From a virus, in the IMG/VR virus record IMGVR_UViG_3300046787_000126, positions 1 through 20,702 of that record: a stretch of 20,702 nucleotides of DNA. The stretch is one strand, 5' to 3'. Below are positions 8,628-15,049 of the stretch, one piece after another. Under the pieces are notes generated by a model. It was not told the DNA's origin, ran no database searches, and saw nothing but the letters and a program-made list of their open reading frames with translations. Numbering within the stretch: position 1 is the stretch's first letter; every line of letters starts with the position of its first letter. The translations under genes were made by a program, and so were the position numbers.

Positions 8628-9170
8628 TTATTTTATATCTTTTAAATTATAATCTACCATTGTTTCTACATCTTGACCGAATGCCTTCATTAAATCAGTG
8701 TCTATGTATTTCTTATATCCCGCTTCAAAAGGTTTAGTAAAAAACAAACTCGGTTTAATTCCTTTGTGAAAAATACTTCGAGTAATAAGATACCCTGTTT
8801 GCTGATAACTCATAAACTTTCCACTCTTCTTGTCTCGGAATTGAAAACCTTTCGCTTGTACCCATTTTAATATGCTTTTAGTTAAACCACCTTTTCTACC
8901 TGTACCTGAACCAAATCTAAACGGACTTTTAGGTGCTTTTAATGAACTTGTTTTACCTTTAACACCTTGGTCTTGGAATTGTCCATATTCAGCCATAGAG
9001 AAGCCTACAATTGAATAATTATCTTCAGTTAGTATTTCACCCTTCAAACTATTATATAGTTCTTTAGAAACGTTCTTACCGCCTTTAGATAAATTACTAC
9101 GTGATTGTTGTATCACATAATCTTTAAAGCGTTTTAATACTTGTTGAACTTCTTTTAATTCCTGTGCCAT
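8628..9170 (-). CDS. Head-tail joining or neck protein, HK97 gp10-like
   Basis: A 180-aa basic protein. The N-terminal helix (about 1-50) is followed by YSIVGFSMAEYGQFQDQGVKG, a Gly/Lys-rich loop (GSGTGRKGGLTKSILKWV) and the distinctive SYQQTGYLITRSIFHKGIKP (about 124-143) before FFTKPFEAGYKKY. The EYGQFQDQGVKG type of motif, size and position between chaperone/terminator genes and tail genes resemble the HK97 gp10 family that completes the head-tail connection. The gene starts one base after the stop of the preceding 151-aa gene. Moderate confidence: the family was recognised by pattern, not alignment. Confidence 0.55.
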   Translation of the reverse strand: MAQELKEVQQVLKRFKDYVIQQSRSNLSKGGKNVSKELYNSLKGEILTEDNYSIVGFSMAEYGQFQDQGVKGKTSSLKAPKSPFRFGSGTGRKGGLTKSILKWVQAKGFQFRDKKSGKFMSYQQTGYLITRSIFHKGIKPSLFFTKPFEAGYKKYIDTDLMKAFGQDVETMVDYNLKDIK

Positions 9171-9171
9171 A

Positions 9172-9627
9172 TTAGCAAATCGTCATATCATTTTGTGCAA
9201 TCACATTCATCGTAACAGTTACACCTGCAATCTTATTTTCAAATCTGTCTACAAAGTATTCTATACTTGCACCATCCTGCAGTTGGTAACCATCATCAAA
9301 TAAATCACCACGTCTTAACATTTCAAGTAATCTTGTAGCAACCATTTGTTGTGTGTTTAATACATCTTGCTCGTTATCATTACCTAAAAAAATATCAGTA
9401 GTAGCTTCTTTAGATTCATCTACTATATCCATACACAAAACAGAAATACTATAGTTAAAAGTACTTCCGTTATAAGCTGCTGAATTAATCATTATATGTG
9501 ATAAAGGGAATATAGTTTGCTTATTCAAGTCTACTTTGAATATATCACCAATGGTAACAGTATTTACAAAAGCATCGGCATCTAATTGGTCTTTGATTGC
9601 TTGGCTTATTTGGTAAAATCCTTTCAT
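9172..9627 (-). CDS. Putative tail terminator or tail completion protein
   Basis: A 151-aa protein beginning MKGFYQISQAIKDQLDAD. A mixed alpha/beta layout is suggested: helix (about 5-17), NTVTIGDIFKVDLNKQTIFP strand pair, FNYSISVLCMDIVDES strand, then GNDNEQDVLNTQQMVATRLLEMLRRG helix (about 82-107) and a final beta part with DRFENKIAGVTVTM and NDMTIC. Size and position next to the gp10-like protein fit a tail terminator, though similar proteins carry only a hypothetical label. Its ATG overlaps by one base (TAATG) the stop codon of the -1 frameshifted chaperone product, a strong hint that this longer product is real. Role is inference. Confidence 0.5.
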   Translation of the reverse strand: MKGFYQISQAIKDQLDADAFVNTVTIGDIFKVDLNKQTIFPLSHIMINSAAYNGSTFNYSISVLCMDIVDESKEATTDIFLGNDNEQDVLNTQQMVATRLLEMLRRGDLFDDGYQLQDGASIEYFVDRFENKIAGVTVTMNVIAQNDMTIC

Positions 9628-10369
9628 TACTTATTTTTATTTATTAATTTCATTTCTATTTCGGTTTTTTCTTTTTCAAAAGTCAACCAAGTTAAACTTT
9701 GGTGTACGGGTAACTTGGAAACTTCATCAAATCTTCTAACGTTTCCTTGAGCAAGAGCATAGATACTTGAATACCATCCCCAACGTTTTCCAAATTGTGC
9801 TGTTTCAGAATATTCTGCACCTCCGGATTCTCCTCCAAATAGTTTATCGTACTGCTTAATAAGTCGTTCCCTAAATTGTAAAAAAAAACCATAGCACCAA
9901 GAACTACATCCAATGGTGCGTGTTTCATTACATCAGCATAGGTAATAGAACCTTGATATTGTTCTATCTCGTATTTGTTTCCTAACTTATTTGTAATAGG
10001 TCTATACAATACAGCCATTGCATTATGCATAGTGTCCCAATCAGTAATATAATTGTCTAAATCCATATATTCACCTGTAGACATATCGTCAAGGTTAGGT
10101 ATGAATCCAAACTCTACACCACCCATTTTAAATCGTTGTATAAACTTATTTTCTTTGTTGAATAGATTATTAATATTAGTGGTAATTTCAGCTACATCTT
10201 TATACCTAATTTGTGCCACATCTTTTAAATCTATACCACAAAATAATTGCACCATTTTCTGCTGCAAAAATTCAGATTCTTCATTGTCTTTTGCAATAGC
10301 TAAAAACTTTTGATACTGCACCAACTTTATTTCTGATAGCGAAGTTGGTATTTTTAATTCTATCTTCAT
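9627..10369 (-). CDS. Tail assembly chaperone, long form made by -1 frameshift (247 aa)
   Basis: This entry is the transframe product: 163 residues of the zero frame, then slipping at the T9 run and continuing in the -1 frame from 9881 for 84 codons. The extension begins LQFRERLIKQYDKLFGG and contains EYSETAQFGKRWGWY, IYALAQGNVRRFDEV and SLTWLTFEKEKTEIE, clearly protein-like and known to me from Bacteroidota phages. Its stop TAA overlaps the next start codon (TAATG). The -1 frame has no own suitable start, so frameshifting is the simplest way to express it. By analogy with lambda gpG/gpGT the product would help load tail tube subunits on the tape measure. The alternative is that the T-run is miscounted and the gene is a single 248-aa frame. 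Confidence 0.7.
9692..10369 (-). CDS. Tail assembly chaperone, short zero-frame form (225 aa)
   Basis: The unshifted product begins MKIELKIPTSLSEIKLVQY and shows FGFIPNLDDMSTGEYMDLDN and WDTMHNAMAVLYRPI, a pattern common in Bacteroidota phage tail-region proteins. After the FFY at residues 162-164 it continues for 62 codons (including GDGIQVSMLLLKETLEDL) that overlap the -1 frame described separately. Both endings look protein-like, so two products sharing 163 residues are expected. Position between packaging genes and tail genes fits a G-type chaperone, although the tape measure is four genes further downstream rather than adjacent. The gene starts 49 bases after a terminator, and I see no clear promoter in that space. 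Confidence 0.7.
   Translation of the reverse strand: MKIELKIPTSLSEIKLVQYQKFLAIAKDNEESEFLQQKMVQLFCGIDLKDVAQIRYKDVAEITTNINNLFNKENKFIQRFKMGGVEFGFIPNLDDMSTGEYMDLDNYITDWDTMHNAMAVLYRPITNKLGNKYEIEQYQGSITYADVMKHAPLDVVLGAMVFFYNLGNDLLSSTINYLEENPEVQNILKQHNLENVGDGIQVSMLLLKETLEDLMKFPSYPYTKV
9880..9889 (-). promoter_or_regulatory. Programmed -1 ribosomal frameshift site (T9 run)
   Basis: On the minus strand the zero frame reads ATG GTT TTT TTT TAC. The nine T include T TTT TTT in the X XXY YYZ register required for tandem -1 slippage. After slippage the ribosome reads TTA CAA TTT and then 84 codons without a stop up to 9627. I did not establish a downstream pseudoknot or an upstream Shine-Dalgarno-like stimulator. 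Confidence 0.7.
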
Positions 10370-10417
10370 TGTTGTTTTTTCTTTATTAATAAATATTTTA
10401 CATTATTGTATTAAATG

Positions 10418-10448
10418 AAAAAAGGCAGCCATTTCTGACCACCTCTTT
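10418..10448 (-). terminator. Rho-independent terminator before the tail operon
   Basis: On the minus strand GGTGGTC pairs with GGCTGCC (7 bp, three G-T wobbles) around a six-base loop AGAAAT, extended by an A/T pairing and followed by six T. It lies 19 bases after the stop of the 39-aa gene and ends the packaging transcript before the tail genes. Confidence 0.7.
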
Positions 10449-10466
10449 AACCAACTTATTTAAAAC

Positions 10467-10586
10467 TTAATCTTCATCTGCTCGTTCACATTGTTTATCA
10501 CAATATGTTTTCTCACAAGCTTCACCGCAATACCTGCATTCGTTTTCAGGGTATTCGTTTGGGTTTAAAAAATCATACCATTCCAT
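10467..10586 (-). CDS. Small 39-aa cysteine-rich, probable zinc-binding protein
   Basis: A 39-aa gene too short for usual cut-offs, reading MEWYDFLNPNEYPENECRYC and then GEACEKTYCDKQCERADED. The five Cys (17, 20, 24, 29, 33) form a CxxC plus CxxxC arrangement of zinc-ribbon type inside an otherwise acidic protein. It has a promoter-like element 12-33 bases upstream and a terminator directly downstream, so it could be a separate, short transcription unit. It lies between the terminase gene pair and the tail genes. Function unknown; DNA or RNA polymerase interaction is a possible role for such small zinc proteins, but nothing in the sequence shows it. Confidence 0.6.
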   Translation of the reverse strand: MEWYDFLNPNEYPENECRYCGEACEKTYCDKQCERADED

Positions 10587-10597
10587 AATTATATTTG

Positions 10598-10619
10598 TTT
10601 AATGTTATAGCAAATATAA
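10598..10619 (-). promoter_or_regulatory. Candidate promoter element (TATATTTG type) before the 39-aa gene
   Basis: The minus strand has TATATTTG at 10611-10618, matching the Bacteroidota -7 consensus TAnnTTTG. The 22-base stretch at 10598-10619 agrees at 20 positions with 15419-15440, where a full promoter is visible. A TTG at the proper -33 distance is missing here (the nearest is about 30 bases upstream), so activity is uncertain. Confidence 0.4.
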
Positions 10620-10662
10620 CACAAAAATTAAACGTGTTAACATTTTACCAAAACTTTAACAT

Positions 10663-10812
10663 TTACACTTTCAAATATTCTTCAGCAATTAAATACATTT
10701 TCTGCATCTTTTTTATTTCACCAATGTTTCTCGGTAAATTAATTGATACTTCAATCCCTTTAACGTGGTGAATGTAACATTGAATAGTTGCTATGATTTG
10801 TGCGTATGTCAT
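10663..10812 (-). CDS. Small 49-aa protein behind the large terminase
   Basis: A 49-aa gene reading MTYAQIIATIQCYIHHVKGI at the start and KKMQKMYLIAEEYLKV at the end. Its ATG overlaps the terminase stop by one base (TAATG), the same coupling used throughout this phage, which supports it despite its size. The protein is basic and probably two helices joined by a loop (EVSINLPRNIGE). No known motif. Because it is coupled to the large terminase it may take part in packaging, but that is only positional inference. Confidence 0.6.
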   Translation of the reverse strand: MTYAQIIATIQCYIHHVKGIEVSINLPRNIGEIKKMQKMYLIAEEYLKV

Positions 10813-12017
10813 TAGTAAACGTAATAAGTTCCTTTGTTTGGATTCTCTAATTGATATGATACAATATATCTTAAAGCATCTATTAAGTGATTATGGTTGT
10901 CTATTGGTGTATTAGATTTCTTTTCTAACCAACAGTAGTTATTTAGTTCCTTGATTAAATTAATAGATTCAGGTGTAACTATCAAATCATAATCTTGTAA
11001 TAAAGCTATTCCAAATGTAACAGAACCCTGTCCTTTAATTGCAGGTACTATATTCAATCCTGCAGTTTGTAATTCAGATATTAATCTTGGTTCAGCACTA
11101 TCAGCTACAATCAAACTATCCAAGCAATGCTGTTTATTTAATTGATAAATCTGTGATGTAGTTAATGCAGGTAAGCAATACCTTTCGTTGATGTATATCT
11201 TCTTATTAGCTGTGTCTATATTACATTCTACTAATGTAGTTGGGTCATTACTAAATCCAAAATCCTGACCAAATGCTGATGCACCTACTTGTTTGTATTC
11301 TCCTATGGTCCAATTGTTAAAGATTACACCTTCAGCTTTGTCTAACCATCCACCAAGAATTTGATGCTTATACTTTTCAGGCCTTCTTTGCTTGATGTTT
11401 TCTATTTGGCTTATAAAAGATTCTGATAGGTTTTCTATATTATCTAAATACGTTGTGTGAATGTAAGTAGTATCACCTTTGATTAAATTGCTTCCTGCTT
11501 GGATTCCTTTGTCTTCAAAGAATTTCTTATATATGAAGTGTTCTTTTGTTGCAGGATTCAGTACAAGTAGCACTCTATTCTGTACACCTTTAGTTCTAAT
11601 ACTGAAGTCTATCTTTTCAAATACTTCTTCATCTGTTAGTTCTTCAGCTTCATCCAATACCCAAGTAGTTACACCTGCCAAAGATTTCAAACTTGCAGTC
11701 TGTGTTCCGCTGCTTGTTTTAATCCCTTTAAAGATGATTTTAGACCCTGTTTTAAGATTTACTATCTCATCCTTCGTAATATAAAAATCGTTGCTTAAAT
11801 CAGCTGATTCTATCTTGTCTATAAATTCAGGAATGATAGATACATTTGCAGATGTCAAAGTGTAACGTGTAAATAGTATAACGTGTCCTACTTCATAAGT
11901 TAACAATAGCAGGAACGAGTTCAAAGAATATGATTTCCCTGAACCCCTTCCACCTGTTATTACAAAGTACCTACTATCTGAACCAAGTAGATTGTATTTG
12001 TTATTTAGACTTATCAA
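10812..12017 (-). CDS. terL: Terminase large subunit
   Basis: A 401-aa packaging motor. The N-terminal ATPase has Walker A GGRGSGKS (22-29), Walker B VLDEAEE (120-126) and the coupling motif LNPAT (153-157). The C-terminal RNase H-like nuclease shows Asp252 in AFGQDFGFSNDP, Asp306 in IVADSAEP and Asp380 in HLIDALRYIV, the three metal-binding acids. The pattern is that of the PBSX/Terminase_3 type. It would dock on the portal, pump DNA into the prohead and cut the concatemer. Its start overlaps the end of the small subunit gene by 17 bases. Length and all key residues are normal, so the gene appears intact. Confidence 0.93.
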   Translation of the reverse strand: MISLNNKYNLLGSDSRYFVITGGRGSGKSYSLNSFLLLLTYEVGHVILFTRYTLTSANVSIIPEFIDKIESADLSNDFYITKDEIVNLKTGSKIIFKGIKTSSGTQTASLKSLAGVTTWVLDEAEELTDEEVFEKIDFSIRTKGVQNRVLLVLNPATKEHFIYKKFFEDKGIQAGSNLIKGDTTYIHTTYLDNIENLSESFISQIENIKQRRPEKYKHQILGGWLDKAEGVIFNNWTIGEYKQVGASAFGQDFGFSNDPTTLVECNIDTANKKIYINERYCLPALTTSQIYQLNKQHCLDSLIVADSAEPRLISELQTAGLNIVPAIKGQGSVTFGIALLQDYDLIVTPESINLIKELNNYCWLEKKSNTPIDNHNHLIDALRYIVSYQLENPNKGTYYVY

Positions 12018-12294
12018 TTTTGAATATATCTTTTATATTGAAGTCGTTAATATTGTGAGTAGTTTCAACTATTTCTTTTGGTTTGCCAAATATGTGTTCA
12101 GCAATAAACAATTGACCACGTTGTGATTCCATTAAAGTACCTTTGACAAAAGCTATCTTTGTTTCGTCTTCAGTTTCTTTATTGTATAATTCCTTTAATG
12201 CTTGGATAAAAATATTGTTTACCTTTTGTTCTTCAACTTTAGTTTTTCTACCTGCAGTTTTATGACCACCGTTGTTTCTTCTTTTATCTTCCAT
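12001..12294 (-). CDS. terS: Terminase small subunit (probable)
   Basis: A 97-aa basic protein beginning MEDKRRNNGGHKTAGRKTK, a flexible basic N-terminus. A helical core follows (FIQALKELYNKETEDETKI, then MESQRGQLFIAEHIFGKPKE) and a C-terminal tail with NDFNIKDIFKID. Proteins of this kind stand directly before terL in Bacteroidota phages and are usually taken as the DNA-recognising small terminase. The RGQLFIAEHIFGKP segment is the most characteristic. The 17-base overlap with terL supports coupling. The call rests on this position and on pattern memory; a clear helix-turn-helix is not obvious. Confidence 0.7.
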   Translation of the reverse strand: MEDKRRNNGGHKTAGRKTKVEEQKVNNIFIQALKELYNKETEDETKIAFVKGTLMESQRGQLFIAEHIFGKPKEIVETTHNINDFNIKDIFKIDKSK

Positions 12295-12345
12295 ATTTAA
12301 AAAAGTTATTATTATTAAATCTATAATAAATAAAACTTATAGTTG

Positions 12346-12708
12346 TTAAATGAATTCGTATTCGTCTTTGTATTTCTGCAAACCATTTGGTCTGTTATTC
12401 AAAGCTAAAGATAATGAAGAACGATTAATTCCTGTTTCCCTACATAGTTGTATCATTCCACTAAATACTTTGCCATCAGATTTTCTTCTTATAGGTTTCA
12501 TTCTATGTGATTGTTCCTTTTGCATCTTTAAACTCTTATCAGATAGTTCTACAAAGTCAAGTACTTTCTTTTTGTTTTTGTAATCGTTACCTTGTTTAAT
12601 TTGATTTAGATTATAATAGTCTATTGCTTCCCATTTAGGTTTAGGTAAATCCCATAGGTAAGATGTGTTGTCGTTTCTTAATATTTCTATTATTTCTGTT
12701 ATCTTCAT
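12346..12708 (-). CDS. NUMOD1-type DNA-binding protein without a nuclease domain
   Basis: A 120-aa protein. The C-terminal 50 residues (about 70-120, KPIRRKSDGKVFSGMIQLCR and then NRSSLSLALNNRP) match the NUMOD1 helix-turn-helix unit of homing endonucleases, and resemble the tail of the GIY-YIG protein at 3032-3583. The N-terminal part (SYLWDLPKPKWEAIDYYNLN and a Lys-rich linker) has no GIY-YIG or HNH motif. It could be the remnant of a homing endonuclease, a DNA-binding regulator built from one, or a fusion of a phage protein with a NUMOD1 unit. It overlaps the upstream 70-aa gene by ATGA and lies 51 bases before terS. Confidence 0.65.
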   Translation of the reverse strand: MKITEIIEILRNDNTSYLWDLPKPKWEAIDYYNLNQIKQGNDYKNKKKVLDFVELSDKSLKMQKEQSHRMKPIRRKSDGKVFSGMIQLCRETGINRSSLSLALNNRPNGLQKYKDEYEFI

Positions 12709-12917
12709 AACTTTTCAATTTCTTGTTTAACTTCTTGCCAATAAATTATTTCCCCATCTTTCAAATCACAACCCATATATTCTAAAGAGTTATTTATGAT
12801 TTCATCAACTGCTATTAATGCACATTGTTTAGCTTGTGACTTTGACATAACGTAAATTGTATCTACTTCAATATGCATTTTGTTAAATAATTCATTTGCT
12901 TTTTCTTTTGGTTTCAT
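12705..12917 (-). CDS. Small conserved-looking 70-aa protein
   Basis: A 70-aa protein beginning MKPKEKANELFNKMHIEVDT. The central helix AKQCALIAVDEIINNSLEYM and the ending IYWQEVKQEIEKL recur in small unnamed proteins of Bacteroidota phages. It is probably all-helical, with no membrane segment or metal-binding motif. It starts within an ATGA overlap with the 63-aa gene and ends in another ATGA overlap with the NUMOD1 gene. Function unknown. Confidence 0.7.
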   Translation of the reverse strand: MKPKEKANELFNKMHIEVDTIYVMSKSQAKQCALIAVDEIINNSLEYMGCDLKDGEIIYWQEVKQEIEKL

Positions 12918-13105
12918 AATCCTTTTTCTTTTTTGAATTTATCTAATGTATCATCTTTTAATTTCAATCCACTCTCACCTAACGACCTGTTTAATACCCA
13001 TTCGGCAAACTCAATAGCGTAATCATCTGCTATTGCCATAAATGTTTCGTGCGGGTCTTGGTCATCGTAATTCTTGATTACTTCTAATTTTTCTTTTAGT
13101 GTCAT
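12914..13105 (-). CDS. Small 63-aa protein of unknown function
   Basis: A 63-aa, acidic and probably helical protein: MTLKEKLEVIKNYDDQDPHE, then a central ADDYAIEFAEWVLNRS and a Lys-rich end. Its ATGA start overlaps the stop of the DnaA-like gene, and its end overlaps the 70-aa gene in the same way, so it belongs to the replication and packaging operon. No motif that assigns a function. Confidence 0.65.
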   Translation of the reverse strand: MTLKEKLEVIKNYDDQDPHETFMAIADDYAIEFAEWVLNRSLGESGLKLKDDTLDKFKKEKGL

Positions 13106-13578
13106 AATCTTATATTTTTATTCATTGAATAGAATGCTTCTAACCTTAAAGTGATTAACTCGTGTTGTTCTGTTCCTTTAGTAGCTTCTAATAGGTTGTT
13201 TAGGTTTTCAATTATTTTGTATTCGTATCTTGGTGCATTCAATTGCTTTTCTAAATCGTGCAGCTTCTTCTTAAAGATGTCTTCTTGTGATAGTTCTTGT
13301 TCTACTTCACCGCCCAATAGTTTTAAGATTAAATTCTTGCAATCTAATATCTTTGGATTGTATGTTTCATATACTTGAAAGTTCTTTAATGAATGTACTA
13401 CTGTAGCGTGATTCATTTCGAAGTCTGATGCTATAGATTGTAAGCTTCTTTTCTTATATAGCTTTCTTACTAAATAGAAGTATAATGCTCTACCTTCAAT
13501 TATTTCTCGCTTCCTGCAAGTTTCTGTTATATCTACTTTTAGTTCTCTTAAAATTAATTCTTTTATTTGATTTTCCAT
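13102..13578 (-). CDS. DnaA domain IV-like DNA-binding protein
   Basis: A 158-aa protein. Residues about 24-68 (REIIEGRALYFYLVRKLYKK, SLQSIASDFEMNHATVVHSL) match the C-terminal DNA-binding domain of DnaA, where the NHATVVHSL segment is the signature helix that inserts in the DnaA box. There is no AAA+ ATPase part. The C-terminal half (about 85-158) is a helical, charged region that may dimerise. The protein may bind the phage origin or regulate replication in the absence of a full initiator. The gene starts inside the last 16 bases of the HNH gene, so it lost its own leader or acquired the HNH gene upstream. Confidence 0.7.
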   Translation of the reverse strand: MENQIKELILRELKVDITETCRKREIIEGRALYFYLVRKLYKKRSLQSIASDFEMNHATVVHSLKNFQVYETYNPKILDCKNLILKLLGGEVEQELSQEDIFKKKLHDLEKQLNAPRYEYKIIENLNNLLEATKGTEQHELITLRLEAFYSMNKNIRL

Positions 13579-14042
13579 TGTTCTCTGTTTTTATATGTTA
13601 TTCTTACTCCATTATAATCTGAACCTTTTGACATATTATCTTTCCACCACAAAGGTTGTAGATTTGTATAATGACATAATTCAATAAGTTCTTCTTTATT
13701 ATTTGCTAAAGCTAATGGCTTTATATGGTCTATATGCCATCCATATCTACCCATATTATACCAATTCATTTCTTCAGTAAATAAACTTTCTAAATGATTC
13801 TTAACAGTTAAGAAATCAGCTCCAAGTATTTTTTCTGTTTTGTATGGTTTATTTTCTTTTATTTTTTTAAAAGCACAATAACATCTACTTCTTAAATTTT
13901 CTTTTAAATTATCAAATACGCATCTATCTGCATAAAAATCACCATATTTAATACGAAGTAATTTAATGAATAGTTCTTTATTTTTTTTGTTTCTTGCGTT
14001 TTTTTTACCAAAAAATCCTTCGCAAAATAATTTAGTTTCCAT
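13563..14042 (-). CDS. HNH homing-type endonuclease
   Basis: A 159-aa freestanding HNH endonuclease. The first part (about 35-85) has the usual LRSRCYCAFKKIKENK and LGADFLTVKNHLESLF segments. The catalytic beta-beta-alpha-metal core is GWHIDHIKPLA (101-111, with Asp105 and His106) and HYTNLQPLWWKDNMSKG (124-140). Such enzymes nick or cut specific sites and mobilise their own genes. It begins at a TAATG overlap with the exonuclease gene and ends 16 bases inside the DnaA-like gene, as if inserted between them. It is related to the partial HNH gene at the right edge, with which it shares 19 identical bases over the catalytic motif. Confidence 0.87.
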   Translation of the reverse strand: METKLFCEGFFGKKNARNKKNKELFIKLLRIKYGDFYADRCVFDNLKENLRSRCYCAFKKIKENKPYKTEKILGADFLTVKNHLESLFTEEMNWYNMGRYGWHIDHIKPLALANNKEELIELCHYTNLQPLWWKDNMSKGSDYNGVRITYKNREQWKIK

Positions 14043-14812
14043 TACAATATTCCTCTTAATACATATTGATTCAAATCTACAGCTTCATTCTGAAAGAAGT
14101 ATTTGTAGTTAGCAATACCTTGTTCAAGTTTGTCTTTACCTTTTTGGTAGAAGTCATCACTACATTCAAAGATTCCAATATCTAAACTACCTTTGTCAAT
14201 ACATACAAATATGAATTCATCTACCCCAAACATTTCTTTGTACATATAAGCTTGTAAGTCGTAACTATATTTGTCTGCTGAATATCTAAATTCATTTAAT
14301 CCTGTAGTAGTTTTTAAGTCTATTATTTGGTTGCCTCTTAAAATATCTGCTTTGGCTCTAAATGGTATTCCATCTATCATAGCTACTTCAGGTATTTCAA
14401 ATTGAGCACCCATAAAATAACTTGTGGCTTCATTGTTCTTTAGGATTGCATCAGCTAATCTTTCAGCATCTCTTAATTCGTTTGTAGTGTAAACGTTTTG
14501 TTTTTCTTCTACTGCAAGTTTGTATTCTTTTGCTGCTTTAGTTTTGCAATCTACAAATGTAAAGTTATCTATCTTATTAGGTTCAAGTATAAGTGTGTGG
14601 AATAGTTTGCCATCTCTTAATGGTTGCGTTTCTGCTTGTCCATACTTTGTAACGTACTTATATGTTTTAGGTGATTTAAGCACCATCTTTAGACTTGATG
14701 AAGATAATGCTTGTTTTCCTAAATACCCATAGTAGAAGTCATCGTCATACATATTATCTAATAGTTCCTGTTTGTCCCAAATCTTGTTGTCGAATGTTTT
14801 AATTGTTCCCAT
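14042..14812 (-). CDS. Exonuclease VIII-like PD-(D/E)XK nuclease
   Basis: A 256-aa nuclease of the RecE/exonuclease VIII-like group (PDDEXK_1, DUF3799 type). Recognisable parts are SSSLKMVLKSPKTYKYV near 38-54, GKLFHTLILEP (68-78), Glu142 in EIPEVAMIDGIP, Asp156 in FRAKADILRG, the catalytic DLK (165-167) in NQIIDLKTTTGL, and YDLQAYMY (184-191). It would resect double-stranded DNA ends for phage recombination; an annealing partner is not recognisable nearby, so it may lie outside or be one of the unknown genes. All key residues are present. It starts 3 bases after the 77-aa gene and ends in TAATG with the HNH gene. Confidence 0.85.
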   Translation of the reverse strand: MGTIKTFDNKIWDKQELLDNMYDDDFYYGYLGKQALSSSSLKMVLKSPKTYKYVTKYGQAETQPLRDGKLFHTLILEPNKIDNFTFVDCKTKAAKEYKLAVEEKQNVYTTNELRDAERLADAILKNNEATSYFMGAQFEIPEVAMIDGIPFRAKADILRGNQIIDLKTTTGLNEFRYSADKYSYDLQAYMYKEMFGVDEFIFVCIDKGSLDIGIFECSDDFYQKGKDKLEQGIANYKYFFQNEAVDLNQYVLRGIL

Positions 14813-14815
14813 ACA

Positions 14816-15049
14816 TTATTTGTTTATAAATTGTTTAAATATTAACCTTCTTGCTTCTGCATCAGATTTTGTTGCTCTTAATCTTTGTAGAAATTCTGAA
14901 TTACCTATTTGTTCTTGTTGCCATTCAGCACCTCTAATAAATGTATTTTTAGTATTCAATCTATAAAGAGGACTAATACCTTCTATCGAATTTGCAAAGT
15001 TTTCAGCAACTTCTTCAAGTGTTTCTTGTTTGTTAATTTTTTCTTGCAT
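14816..15049 (-). CDS. Small 77-aa protein with TFIRGAEWQ motif
   Basis: A 77-aa helical protein: MQEKINKQETLEEVAENFAN, then NTKNTFIRGAEWQQEQIGNS and a basic end (RRLIFKQFINK). The FIRGAEWQQE type of motif is frequent in small unnamed proteins of Bacteroidota phages. The gene overlaps the 65-aa gene by 17 bases and is 3 bases from the exonuclease gene, so it is in the same operon. Function unknown. Confidence 0.7.
   Translation of the reverse strand: MQEKINKQETLEEVAENFANSIEGISPLYRLNTKNTFIRGAEWQQEQIGNSEFLQRLRATKSDAEARRLIFKQFINK

Noticed and set aside
9880-9888. Homopolymer sequencing error as the reason for the two frames
   Set aside because: Not excluded, but both endings look conserved, the slip register is right, and tail chaperone frameshifts are common; read data would decide.
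12295-12345. A promoter before the terminase genes
   Set aside because: The 51-base gap is AT-rich but has no recognisable -33/-7 pair; the genes are probably read from the promoter at 15432-15462.
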